The notes under the pieces are model-generated. The model was not told where the DNA came from, searched no databases, and worked only from the letters and a program-made list of their open reading frames with translations. A stretch of DNA of 64,000 nt from Eutreptiella sp. 'Long Island Sound 2002' (lineage: Eukaryota > Euglenozoa > Euglenophyceae > Eutreptiales > Eutreptiaceae), in contig OZ038379.1 of assembly GCA_964036045.1 (NCBI GenBank), positions 75,783,992 through 75,847,991 on the forward strand, in the 5' to 3' direction. Numbering within the stretch: the first letter of the stretch is position 1; every line of letters starts with the position of its first letter. A program made the position numbers and the translations under genes. This document shows positions 46,880 to 58,255 of this stretch, piece by piece.

Positions 46880-49800
46880 AGGGGCGTCGGTTGTGGTAGT
46901 AGGGGTACTCTCCTCCGCATCAACCTCGTTGACACCCTTCTTCTTTCCCCCTTTCTTACCCTTCTTGTCCTTGTCCTTGTTCTTGTCATTCTCTTTGTTC
47001 TCCTTGTTCTTGTCGTCCGACTTGGGAAGCCAGGCCCTTCTGATCTCCTGGATCTCCTTGCCCAACTCGGTCCCCACCGACATCAGCTTGGAGAGCTCGT
47101 CCTTGCAGACCTCCACCTTGGTCTCCCGGATACCCGGGGGTCCCCGCTTCTTCAACCCGTGCACCTTCTTGTAAGCCTCCGTGTCGGCCTTGTGATTGGG
47201 GCATGTTCGGTGGTCATAGTTGAACCCTTTGTTCCTTCCATAACACACGAAACAGCCCTGAGGGTGAGCTCGTATGAACTCCCCAAAGGACAGCAGAGGG
47301 TCGCCAATGCGGCGGGGATCCTTCTTCTCCTTCTTCTTCGGACCCTTCTGCAGGGGCTTCCAGCTTCCCCGGTTGCTCCCCATGTTCAGGTTGTTGGCCA
47401 AGAAGGCACAAACAGCCATCTCGGCGGGCTCATCGTCGTCGTCATCGTCATCGAGAGCCTCATCGCCATCGGCTCCCGCTGGGTCCATGGCAGCTTCCCC
47501 GCCAGGCCCCTCGCCAACGTAGTTGATGTCACGGTTGCCGGGCCTCAACCCGCGGGTGTGGTGGAGGTTCCGGTACTCCTTGAGTACCTCCTCTCCAACC
47601 CACTCCAGGATCTCGTCGCAACTCATCCGCGCTGGGATGGCCTGCAGACGGATGGTCTGGCCGCTCACGTCACAATCATCAAGGCGCAACATCGCGGTCT
47701 TCTCGCGATCGCCCGTGACGGTGATGAGGAGGGCGTTCCGCAGGGAGTGCCGTTTGACATCCCGGGCCACGTTCTTTCTTGTCCAAGCCACCACGTTCGT
47801 ATGATACTCCTTGGGGAGCATCATCTTGACCGTGTGGTTGGACTTGGCCCTCTTGGTTTCCTCCTTGGTGACTCTCTTGATCCATGCTTCCGGCAGCATG
47901 GAGAGCAGGTGAGCCTGCTGGTCACCCTCATTCCAGTCCTCCACGTTGCGGCGGAAGAGGGTGTATTGCCCCCGGAAGTCTCGCCATATCCGTAGGAGGA
48001 TCTCCCGACTATCATGCAGAAGCTTGATGGCCTTCCACCGCTTGGCAGCCACCTGCGGAGCGTCCACCCCCCCCTGCTCATTGAGCCACTTCTTGGCTTC
48101 CTTGAGGGTGTTGATCTTCCCCTCCTTGGTCCCCATGAAGTATAGCTCTTGGAGCACCTCCGGCAGGCGGTACCTGAACCGTTTGAAGACATATCTCTCC
48201 GCATTTGCGGGGTCCATGTCTTCAGTGACGGTCATCCCCCAATCGTCCAGCTTCTCCAAGAAGCGGTCGAGGTTGAGGGGGTTGCCATCATACGTAGGGG
48301 GCTTGATGTCCTTCAGGTCTTCCCACATGGAGGCATCCGCGGCCTTAGAGACCATGAACGCCGGCCGCGAGGTCGACCAAGGTTCCCATCGGCGTCCCCC
48401 ACGGACTCCCACGGCCGCCACTTCCATCTCCTCCAAGGTATCCGTGTGTCTACGCCGTGGTTCCTCCATGTACGCTGAACCTAGATGTTCACGCCGTACT
48501 CCTTCCATGTATGCCTCCTCATCACGGCGCCGGCGGCTGCGTTCAGCGCCCTCTCGTCGTACACCACGCGGCGGGGTGATGCCGAACTCTTCCAAGTCTT
48601 CCTCACCTCCGCCGACATCCCACTCCACGTCCCCTCCAGGGACCTCATATCTGAGTCCACCATAACGCCCGCCAACCATTGAGATTGGCTCCGGGGCTGG
48701 TGCGGGGCGTCAGGGGGCGTACCGGTGTCCGCGGTGGAGCACGGCGGTTGTGGTACTCCGCACTGAGCCACTCATCACGCCACTCCTCACTGCCACTGCC
48801 GGGCGGCACGCGCTCGCTACGGCGGCCCGCGCTGTGGTGAGAGGGGGCGCTGAGAGAGGGGGCACTGGCGCTTGGGCGACTCTTAGGGGCTCCGCCGGGG
48901 GCGTGGGCTCTGCCTGGACCTGGTCCAGGTCCCCAGTCGTCGTCCAACGAGCCAGACTCCAGGGGTGGGTGGTCGCTGCCGACGCTCCCACGGCCTTCCA
49001 GCTCGTCCAACCTCTGCTGCAGGCCGTTGATGACCTTGTTCAGCAGCCTGGTCTCGCCCCTGGTGATGTCCAGCTCCCTCTGGGCGGTGGTGGCGACCTT
49101 GGCGATCTTGACCATCTCCGTCTTGCCGATGTCCAGCTCCTTCTGTGCGCCCGCGGCGACCCTGGCGATGCGGATCATCTCGCCCTTGCCCGTGTCTACC
49201 TCGCACTCGAGGGACGGAACCCTCCTGCGGAGGTGGACAATCCACCGCCAGGTGGCATTCGGGTCACCGTTCCCTGTTGGGTCGTCGGGGTCTCCAGAGG
49301 GTGCTCCAGGAGGGCCTCCGCCAGGCCCGCCCGGTCCAGGGGGTCCTCCCCCGCCCGGAAGTCCGCCTCCAGGGGGACCACTTGGTGGGCGTCCTCCAGG
49401 GGGTCCTGATGGTCCTCCGCCAGGGGGTCCCGGTGGGTCTCCGCCGGGTCGCCTCGGTGGGTCCGAGGATGGGGGCTTCTCCGTGTAACCGAAGTCCATG
49501 TCTTCCTCCTCGTCCAGATCGCCCCACCTAGGCGTCTCGGTCTCGCACTCGGTGGATCCCGAGCTCCGGTAGGACGGAGGGAGATCCTCACTCTCACCCT
49601 CCGGCTCCATGGGGACGTCTCCGCCTTCTCCGCCAGCCACTCCTCGGCGATGTCGGCGGCCTCGTCTATCCCCGTCGCTGGCGGTGAAGAAGGGGTCGGA
49701 GTCGTGGGGGTGTCCGCCCGCTGGCCTGCGTGACCTCTCGGGGGTTTGCCCCTTACCCTTCCTCCGTCGGTAGGCGGTGGGGCCACTGCTCCCACTGCTG

Positions 49801-51247
49801 CCCGTGTCGACTTCCTCCAGATCCAGCGTCATCTAGGAGGAGGCGTCCCCCTCGAAGAGCTTTCGAAGGGTCTGCACTGGGGATCCTCCCGGGGGAGTCT
49901 CCCGCTGGAGCTTGGCCTCCGCCTCCTCCATTGCGTCGGCCGTGGCTGCAGCAGCTCGCCTTTCAGCCTCCTCCCAGGCACGGGCAGCCTCGGCTTCCCG
50001 AGCCCGCTGCAGCCGAGCCTTCTCCGCCTCCAAGGCTGCCAGCTCTGCCTCCGTCTTGGGCCTCTCCTCAGCGACCTTCTGTCGCGCGGCCTCGATGGCG
50101 TCCTTCCTGGCGGCGTCCGCTTGGGCCTTGGCCGTCGCTTCAGCGTGGGCCCTTTCCGCCGCCTCCTTCTTTGCCCTCTCTTGGGCAAGCGTTCCTTCCA
50201 GCGCTTTCACCTCGGCCTCCTTGGGGGCAATGGCCTCCTGGGCCACGCGGGCTTCCTCGGCGGCTGCCGCCACCTCACCCCTGACCCGGGCAGTCGCTGC
50301 CTACTGGGCGGCTGCAGCCGTGAGTCCGGCCGCAATGGCCGCCACGGTCGTGGCGTGGAAGGCCATGCCTCTGCCGCAATCTGCAGCCTCCTCCTGGGCG
50401 ATGCCGACGGCGCCCTCCACAGCAGCGTTCTGCTGCGTGGCCCGTTGCCGGGCAACCCGAAGGTTGCAGGGCACCCCACAGGCGCGCTCGCAAGCACGGG
50501 CCACGTCCCTTTGGTCTGGAGCGACGATGCTGCTGGAGCTGGCCTGGTCGGCCGGCATCCTCCCGCGGTGGGCCGACTCCACGTCGCTGCTGGGGCCTGA
50601 CTTCCTCAGGTGCAGCTGACGGGGCTTGGCCTTGGCCTGCTTGGCGACTTCGAGGAAGTCGCCAAGGGTGGTGTGGCCGGGGTGGTGACCGCCAATGGCC
50701 CGTTGGGGGCTGGGGGATGGGGTTCCGCCCTTGGCGGCTTGGGTGGCTTCGGCGGCCAGGGATTCCTGGTACCCCCGCCACCTCTTGTCCTGCTTCCTGT
50801 CCCCGGCCGACCGCTTCTCCTTCCTAGGAGACGCGCCGCTGCTGCTGCCCTGCAGCGTGCGCTCGGTCCCTGGCTCCGGGAACTTCTTTTCGATCATGTC
50901 CCACATGGAGACGTTGATCGTGGCGCCCGACGGGTACTCGTTGGGGTTCTCGTGCTCCTAAATCCCGTTCGGGAAAGCCCTTCGCCGGGCCTGTCTGGGC
51001 GGGTCCAGACCCTCCAGCGCTTCTGGCGGAAGCGGTAGGCATACCCTTCCACCCGCAGCCAGTCTTCCACTGCCTGCAGGCGGTCGGGGCCCATATCCTC
51101 GCGGAGCTCGAAGCTCCCGGGCATGCCGCCTTCGCACTGGGGATTGCTTTGGCGGTAGTGCTGCCCCCACACCAACCCACGCGTTAGCCGCACCGCATGG
51201 GGGTGGGGCTGCGGCCACGTCTTGCTCGCCTCCTCCCAATTCACCAT
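46877..51247 (-). pseudogene. gag: gag of element 2
   Basis: About 1,450 codons. The N-terminus is MVNWEEASKTW (51247), with a frame loss near 50960. The long Ala/Glu/Arg coiled coil is interrupted by TAG 50301-50303 (GAG in element 1) and followed by TAG 49833-49835 (AAG in element 1). A Gly/Pro-rich spacer and a second coiled coil follow. A frame change occurs near 48713 in a homopolymer. A 600-codon C-terminal frame (48679-46877) holds the capsid-like region (IKPPTYDGNPLNLDRFLEKL), a C-X2-C-X10-H-X2-C knuckle (CFVCYGRNKGFNYDHRTC) and a Lys/Asp-rich tail. The structural role in particle assembly is inferred from the family. Confidence 0.85.
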
Positions 51248-51484
51248 CGTTCCCCTCGATGGACCGGTCTTCGGGGTGGCTGTTGAGGCAGTTGATGTAG
51301 CTGGGAGTGCGGCCGGTGCTGGTCGGCCGAAGGAACTCGCTGATGTCGGAGTTCCTGTCGCCGCTCCTCCTTCACGGACTCAGCGCTGTTGCCATGCGGC
51401 GCTGCGAAGCCCGTGGTGCTCGGGGTTCAGGTGGCCCCGAGTGGCACGCGAGGGATTGGTAACCCCGCGGCGGTGAAACGCTTT
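51248..51484 (-). other. Leader of element 2, primer-binding region
   Basis: Matches the element 1 leader (32592-32895). Immediately after the LTR it reads AAAGCGTTTCACCGCCGCGG. No TGG-initial tRNA primer site is visible. Confidence 0.4.
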
Positions 51485-54474
51485 TAACGCGTTCCCGTGG
51501 GGGGCCTGGCCACGGGACGCTGCGGTGGACACGCACATGCAAGCAGGCAGGCAAAGCACTGCGCTCACAGGGGCATCATCACGATCGTGTCATGTGACAA
51601 AGCGTTTCAGGATCCTTGCCACTCTGAAACAAGGGAACAAAAGTATGTACAGCAACACATCAGGATATGTACACATGGGCTTGAGACTGGACTGGGGTAA
51701 GGGCATCACAGGGTAATAGACACTCAGTCCCAACTCGTATCCCAATCCCAGGTCCGACCCTCTCAGTGGCTGGCAGGGGCGGGGGGCTCAAACACAACCC
51801 ATGCCCTGCTCAGTCCGGACCCTGAAGCCCTGCCAATAGGGGAGGGTGTCCCGCCCAGCCACAGGTGAGTTTGTGAGAACTAATGGGGTCCAAGGTTAAC
51901 CGACAGTAGCTCCCTATGCTTCCTTAACCGCAGGTCCCAACTCTACTCTGGGCCGGAGATAAGGCCCCGCCATTATCCCCTAGGAGTTGGTAGCTGAAAA
52001 TGGGCTGTTTCAGCCCAGACTGATATTAGCTCGAAAAATTCCAAAGTTGACCCCTCGTCCAGACCAGCCAGAGGTAGGGACGAGGCAACTGACCCCATGC
52101 CCCTCGACTACAAACTCTCTGGAGCCCTCACCCAACCTGGTTCCCTCTGAGGTCCCGGCATCAGGGCACCACGGGTTCGTCAGGTGGGGTCATGATGCCA
52201 AACCCACCAGAATTGGCGTCATTATCAAGCGTGGCTCGCCCGGCCAGGGCAAGGCCAATGACCTACAGGATAGGAGGCAGGACCTAGGACCTCTATATCA
52301 GTGCACAACTTGTAATTAGGTCCAGGCTCCTTGTGAGCATAGAGATATGGGGCCGCCAATTGACCACACGGGGGGGTGAAATTGGGGTCCCAAAAGGGGG
52401 TCATTTTGGCTGCTCAAAATGAGCCAAAATCCGGGGTACCCCCAATGGTATATATCCACGCCGGCTTGAAGATCGGATCCGCCATTTGATATGCCATCCA
52501 CCGGGAGTCCAACAGAGACTCCCATGCACTTGGCTCCCAAAGATCTCCATGCCACTCGGCGTGGTGACAATCCAAATTGGGTCCATAATTGCCAAAATGG
52601 CAAAATCGTCCACACTCACTTTGGGCTAGCACCTTGACGAAGGTTGCTCCGCTTCGCCCACGTGGTGTGCGAACCATGGTGACCAATATCCATAACACCC
52701 ATGTCATATATGGTCCATTGTACCATGCGTCCGGCGTGCACGAGGGGGCTGAACATGGTGCACGGCGGGCAGAAAATGTGGAAAAGTGCTCAAAAAGGCC
52801 GAAAATGTGCACACTCATGGTTGGGGCAAATGAGGCACATGCCCGACTTGGACCGGAGTGTGCCATAGGATTAGTATCAAGTCATATGCGTCCAACATAT
52901 CTTTTGGGCGTCGCCCAAACCCCTCCTGTTTTGGGAATGGCAGGGTCGCCAAGTGAGCCCATGATTTGGGATAGTCCCAAATCGCCAACATGGCGGCCAC
53001 GGTATGCCAAGCCCAAGGGGAGTCGTTCGCCGGGTCCAAGATATGTTGGGCACCGAAGTAGGTACCCCTAAAACATACTTGGGTCATGATGTCAATTGAG
53101 CGCAACGTTGAGATACACAGTCGCCATTTGACATCATGACGGGCAAAAAACAGCAAAATTGGCGAAAAAACACGCAAACGTGCCTTGAAGAATGCACAAA
53201 TATATTATAATATCTTTGGCTTGGATTGAGTAATCGACCAATCCTTCTAAACACAATGACCCGACACCAATGACCTTCGATTCCAGATATGTGCTCCACT
53301 TGGGGCGCTTTGGAAGGCCGCGCGCGCTGCCTCCCAAGTGGGCACATGCAAAAATGGAATATTGCACAAAACACACCTTGCTCGCACCGCATCGCTTCGG
53401 GGGCGCTCCACAAGCGTCCCTTCACGAAGGTTAGGCTTGCGAGTGTTGGTTGAGGGTACAATGAAGGGCTTCGTGCGATATGGGGTCCATTGGCGGGTTG
53501 GTCTTGGAATGGTGCACCCGCCAAATGGGCACGTGATATGACACCAAATGTGGCATACAACCCTACCCTCGCCTTCTACACCCAACCTAGTGGCCTAGAA
53601 TCAAAGTGTGCCTATATTCTAGAGTAACTTTGGTCCCTTAACACGCATGCAAGTGCTTTGGTCGAAAATCGACCTCCCTTCGGAAAGCTGAATTTTAGCA
53701 TGCACGCAAAATATATTGCCAATATATATATGGAGATCATGTATGTACTATCCGGGGAAGACAAGTGATATGCCCCGGATGTAGAGGCAAGCAAAGAGGG
53801 AGAAAACGCCAACTCAACATACTTCTACACGTACTTGGACGCCAAGTACGTGAGATTGCCCTTTTCTTGGAAAACACTCAAAATAAAAAACCCTTTGGGC
53901 CTATGCAGTTGGGATCCTTTGGCCTCATCCTATGACTATGGGGGGCAAAACCTCATACACAGTGCCTATGAGGCACGTTAATTCGTCCTTGGGCGCTTGA
54001 ACGCTCGTAACCCTTGTTATTTCACTTGGGGGTTCAAAGCGCCTTCGGCCGCCCAGATTTTCTGGGGAAAATCTGGGACACGATGCGTTTTATCAAGGAA
54101 AAAATTGCGGATCACTCGAAGTGACTTCCACAAAGATCGGTTTACAGAATCATCTAATGCAGTGCACGGAACGGACGACGTCAGGCGGCGATTTCACGAC
54201 AATTAGGAATCGGTTTAGAAATTGGGTATTTCACCGATTTCTAACCGCAAATCGACCAAGACAGTAAAATTATGGTAATTCCACATCGACTTAATGGTTA
54301 GAAATCGGATTCCAGATTTCACGGGTTAGAGACCAGGGATATCCCGCTGACAGCCGGTGTCAACGGCTTCCGCACGGGTGTGACAGCTCACAGGCCTCCG
54401 GGCCATGGGCCATACCGGCTGTGACGGCTCACAAGCCTCCGGGCCATGGGCCATAGGTTCTGGGTACCGCTTCA
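51485..54474 (-). repeat. LTR D, 5' LTR of element 2
   Basis: Minus strand from TGAAGCGG (54474) to ...ACGCGTTA (51485), about 2.99 kb. The terminal CA has become TA. It is closely similar to LTR C. In 38580-38760 against 52620-52800 I count about nine differences in 180 bp. Its outer end abuts CTGG and then the pol of element 1. Confidence 0.9.
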
Positions 54475-54478
54475 CTGG
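54475..54478. repeat. Target site duplication of element 2, right copy
   Basis: CTGG, identical to 37433-37436. Joining 37436 to 54479 gives the codons GGC-ACC-CGT-CCA and restores the pol frame of element 1. Confidence 0.85.
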
Positions 54479-56375
54479 CACCCGTCCATCCTTCGCGACC
54501 AAGAACGTATTTGATGTGCTTCAAGATCTCTCTGAGAGTATCGGAGGATCACCCGGACGGCAGCTGGATGCTGCAGATGGGCAGCCTGAGCCCATTGTCC
54601 ACGACCTGCACCAGTTGCTTATTGAATTATTATTGGAAAGGGGGGAGATCCTGAGCTTGCACGCCGTGCGCCGTGTGGGGCGTGAGCGGCAGTTGCACCT
54701 TAAGGTCCGTGCCTTATGCGGGGAAGTGGAGAACGTCTTCGACGTGTTCGTCGACACGGGAGCTCAGGTAAGCTTGGTCAAGGCTGGCTTACTTCCGCCA
54801 GAGTGCTTGACCGACAGTCGGAAGCCTGTCAGGCTGAAGGTGGCGAACGGCCAGTACATGGTGGGAGGCACGAGGGAAGCGGCCATTGGGCTGCAGTTCG
54901 TGAACCACCGTGAGCTGAGCCGCCCGGACCTTCGCAAGGAAATTCTCCTGCAAGGTCGCTTTTACGAGGCCCATATGGACTGGGACATGATCGTTGGGTA
55001 CGACTTCATGATTGAGACGGACTCCGGTGTTCTCCTGGCCCAGTCCTCAATGACCCTGTACCAGGACAACCAGCTCTTGTGGCTTTCGTCACCTGAGCAC
55101 CATGTGGAGTGCCAATGGATCCATCCGGAATGCAATCAGCTCGAAGTAGCCGCGCTGGGGACTGAGCCAGCTGGGCCAGCAAACCAGGAGTACGGCGTAA
55201 CGCCGGAAGTGGCGAGTCGAGTGGTTGCGGACCTGGGAGCTTCGGATCTGGCCCTGGATGCGTTCTCTTCAGGAACCTTTGCCCATCTTCGGGTTTGCGA
55301 GAAGTACTGGAGCGCCCAGGACTCCGCGTGGAAGAAGCACTGGGGTCCGCATCAGGGTTTGATGTGGATCCATTGCCCCCGATGGGACATTCCAAGGGCG
55401 GTAGCGAAGATTCGCAAGGACCGCTCCAAGGCAGTGCTGGTTGTTCCTATGGGATGCACCAAGGAGGAAAGCACCCAAGATTGGGTGGTCTCACTGACCA
55501 ACATGAGCTTAAACAAAGTCGTCCTACCGGCTGGGGAGAGTGTCTATCAGGACGCTAAGGGACAGCCCATGCCACCCCAGAGATGGCCAACGGAATTCCA
55601 CTATGTGGATGGGGGCCTTGAGCAGGCAAACACCACGGACTTCGTGTGTGTCAACCGCATCATAGCGGAGCCATGGCGGCAATGCTTTGCGGTTTCCCCT
55701 GTTGACATCGGAGAATCGGAGGACCTCCTCACTGAAGAGGAGCTAGACCTGGTTCAGGGGTATATGGATCAGCCCTTTCACGACTGGGGAAGCCAGCGTG
55801 AGGGCAAGGGCCAGGACAAAGCCTGGTTGGAGGTGGAATCCATCGTCTCTGGTTCCTATGATGGGAATACCTTCGTAAGGAGGGTACTGGACCACATGTC
55901 CAGCCAGGACGAGCCAATCAGCCGGAACCCGCCAACCTATGGTGACTTGTTCCGAGGCAAGACCAGAGATTGCCCTTTGGGCCACCTGGGAAAACCACCA
56001 GAGCCGAAACCATGCGGTGACACCCCGCAAGTAAGCTCAGTGGTTCAGGTGCCCGGCAAGGCCAAGGCGGAGTCCGATGAGTGCCCCAAGATCCAGGCAT
56101 TGAGGGCCAGGCTGAAGCAGAAGTATGGGGATACCTTCCTCAGCGGAAAGCCTGTATTTCCCCCACTGGTGCGTGGACCGTATGGTGAGGCCAAGATACG
56201 ACTGAAGCCGGACCCCCGTGTGTACCGACACCGGGAGTTCGCCCTGAGGGGCGAGAGGAAGGAGGCCATGGAGAATATTCTCCATGAGTTCATCGAGAGG
56301 GGCTGGCTTGAGCCGTACAACTCCGAGTGGGCCTCCCCGTGCTTCGTCATCCCCAAGAAGGTGGCCGGTGAGTAG
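54479..56375 (+). pseudogene. pol: pol of element 1: protease and linker
   Basis: Continues from 37436 in frame: RPSFATKNVFDVLQDLSES, then VFDVFVDTGAQVSLV (retropepsin DTGA, about 54740), then the long linker ending ASPCFVIPKKVAGE. Unlike element 2 it has no stop across the linker until TAG 56373-56375, where element 2 has TGG in GEWRLVVDYR. Confidence 0.9.
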
Positions 56376-57109
56376 CGGCTTGTGGTCGACTACCGCGGCC
56401 TAAACGCCCAAACGCAGCATGACAGCTATACGCTGCCCCTCATTGAGGACATGCTGCAAAAGCAACACCAGCGGAGGATCTTCACGGTGATTGACCTGAA
56501 ACATGGTTATCATCAGATGCCTCTCGCCGAGGAGTCCCGCGCTTGCACAGCAATGAGCACACCACTTGGACCCCTCCAGTCGAAGGTGATGCCCATGGGC
56601 GTTACCAACGGCAATGCGGCTTTTCAGCGGATGCTGGAGAACCTGCTTGAGCCGGTGCATGACTGTGCGGACCCCTTCGTGGACAATGTGATCATCGCGT
56701 CCGGGGACCCCAGTATGAGCTATGAGGAGCCCCTTGAGGCACATGAGAGGGACGTCACCAGAGTGCTGGACCCTCTAGTTCGGCACAAACTCACGGGCAG
56801 CAGTGACGAGCCCACCATTGCGGTAAGTGAGGTGGTCTTCGCTGGTCACGTAGTTGGGAACGGGCAGCGGAAGCCCATACCTGGCAAGGTGGCTGCAATT
56901 GAGCACTGGGAGAAGCCCAAGACGGTCTCTGAGCTACGGGCGTACTTGGGATTCTGCGACTACTACTCGGGGTATATCAAGATGTATGCCGAGTTTGCAG
57001 CCCCCATGACGACCATGCTCAAGGGCAACCGAGAGGAGACCAAGAAGGGGTCCAAGAAGGCTCTGGTCTGGAATGAAGAGTCCGACCGTGCCTTTGAGGG
57101 GATGAAGCA
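56376..57109 (+). pseudogene. pol: pol of element 1: reverse transcriptase
   Basis: RLVVDYRGLNAQ, FTVIDLKHGYHQMP and MPMGVTNGNAAFQRML, then FVDNVIIAS in place of FVDD (Asn codon AAT at 56685-56687), so a catalytic Asp is lost. The connection region (GFCDYYSGYIKMYAEF) follows. The frame is cut in a Gln codon after CA at 57108-57109 by the DNA transposon. Confidence 0.9.
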
Positions 57110-57136
57110 CCCTACGTGCTCATTTGGATCAGGTAC
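57110..57136 (+). repeat. Left terminal inverted repeat
   Basis: 27 bp starting CCCTACGTGCTCATTTGG and ending CAGGTAC. It is an exact reverse complement of 63346-63372, and similarity stops right after it. Confidence 0.95.
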
Positions 57137-57150
57137 CCTTGAATTACCCA

Positions 57151-57215
57151 AGTGAAACCGTGGTTCAACCGAGTTCAACCGCGCACTTTCATTACGGCTT
57201 CCCCACGGTTGAACC
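57151..57215. repeat. Left subterminal repeat cluster
   Basis: AGTGAAACCGTGGTTCA (57151-57167) followed by further GTTCAACCG units and an inverted CGGTTGAACC. The 17-mer recurs in the intron at 59054-59140 (at 59072-59088). Subterminal repeats of this type serve as transposase-binding sites in CACTA and hAT elements; here that role is inferred. Confidence 0.7.
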
Positions 57216-57691
57216 CCTATCGAGGTACAGCAACAGATTGCTAAGTAGCAACCTGAAGACCGCTATTTTTCAGCCCTGCAAGAGATGCCACACCCCCTAA
57301 AAAGAATGTTTTTGAAAACCTTCTTACCTCATTGCTGCAAAACACTGGAAACATATTTCTCTTGGATCATATTTCACGGCGGTGGTGTTGTAGGTGCCAG
57401 TGGCGGCGGCTGTATTGGTGAAACCGCACGGCTTCACCATCAACTTTTCGTTAGGCGTGGTAACATACACCCCTGCGCCTTGTTTGGATTCCCCTTAGGA
57501 CTTTGGACCCTTTTTAGTGAACAACAATTACATGCAAGCCTACACTTGATCGTCAGAAGCTTGTTTCCTCATGGATTGCACTAACATGTAACCGGCTTTC
57601 GAGGTGGTTCAACCGCTGGACAGGCGCGCGGTTGCACCGGCTTCACCGGTTCAACCGCTGTTGCACGAAGCGCTACACAAAAAACACATCT
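57216..57691. other. Transposon 3' flank region, no gene seen
   Basis: Between the subterminal repeats and the oxygenase-like frame. It contains another repeat cluster near 57600-57665 (GGTTCAACCG, CGGTTGCACCGG and CCGGTTCAACCG). No protein-like ORF. Confidence 0.35.
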
Positions 57692-58234
57692 TCACCTTGG
57701 GAAGCCAAACGTGACCAGTTCGTTCTGCATCGCCACAGGCAGACGTCCCCATGCAATGCCTGTGTACGGTACGAGCACAATGCGCTGTCCAGACCACGCC
57801 AGAGGCATGTGGGGCCTAAGAGCGTTAAACAAGACCCCATATCGAGGATCCACAATGTGTCGCCATAATAAATCACGCCCCCAACGTATCCATGCAGGAC
57901 GAGAAGGCCCATTCGCACAAAGTAGGGCACTGGTAAACAGTTCCCCCCCCACAAAATCACCCAGGGCTATTTCCCCCGTAAGGGGACTGTCATCCTTTGG
58001 ATGCGTATGTACAAGCATGGAATGATCGCCCACCCCATGGACCACTGCGAGCGCAGTGTAGGTTAGTTGGAGGAGTACACTTCGGATGTGTGCGTTCACG
58101 CGCCGGACCAGGTCCGGATCTCTCCTCGTTTGCACTGCAACTTGCACACGGTGATGCCCCTGCACCATTACGGCCCCCCACAACTGCCTACGGTACCGTG
58201 TCCCATGTCCTTCCCGCCACTGCCACCCCCTCAT
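57692..58234 (-). CDS. TET/JBP-like 2-oxoglutarate/Fe(II) dioxygenase domain
   Basis: A 180-codon frame with the double-stranded beta-helix signature LVHTHPKDDS (residues 74-83), ALGDFVGGELF (90-100), FNALRPHMPLAWSGQRIVLVPYT (136-158). The metal-binding HxD motif appears as HTH, and the distal His (142) and the 2-oxoglutarate-binding Arg (151) are present. The GDF-GGEL...H...G-R-LV pattern is typical of TET/JBP-like oxygenases, which oxidise thymine or 5-methylcytosine in DNA. It lies in the same frame as the upstream gene after TGA 58256-58258. It could be a further exon of that gene or a separate ORF from ATG 58234. Activity is doubtful given His for Asp. Confidence 0.6.
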   Translation of the reverse strand: MRGWQWREGHGTRYRRQLWGAVMVQGHHRVQVAVQTRRDPDLVRRVNAHIRSVLLQLTYTALAVVHGVGDHSMLVHTHPKDDSPLTGEIALGDFVGGELFTSALLCANGPSRPAWIRWGRDLLWRHIVDPRYGVLFNALRPHMPLAWSGQRIVLVPYTGIAWGRLPVAMQNELVTFGFPR

Positions 58235-58255
58235 TCCCTTGAGGCACGTAAAAAG

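Larger units (their letters stand above)
37437..54474 (-). mobile_element. Element 2: full-length Ty3/gypsy chromovirus-type retrotransposon
   Basis: A complete element of about 17.0 kb on the minus strand. Its parts are 5' LTR D, leader, gag (51247-46877), UAG, pol (46876-41891) with protease, RT, RNase H, integrase and chromodomain, a 1.4 kb 3' UTR, a polypurine tract and 3' LTR C. It is flanked by CTGG duplications and inserted in pol of element 1, a member of the same family in the opposite orientation. Frameshifts and several stops (mostly TAG) mean this copy is not functional under the standard code. A sampled 180-bp block of the LTRs differs by about 5%. Confidence 0.93.
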
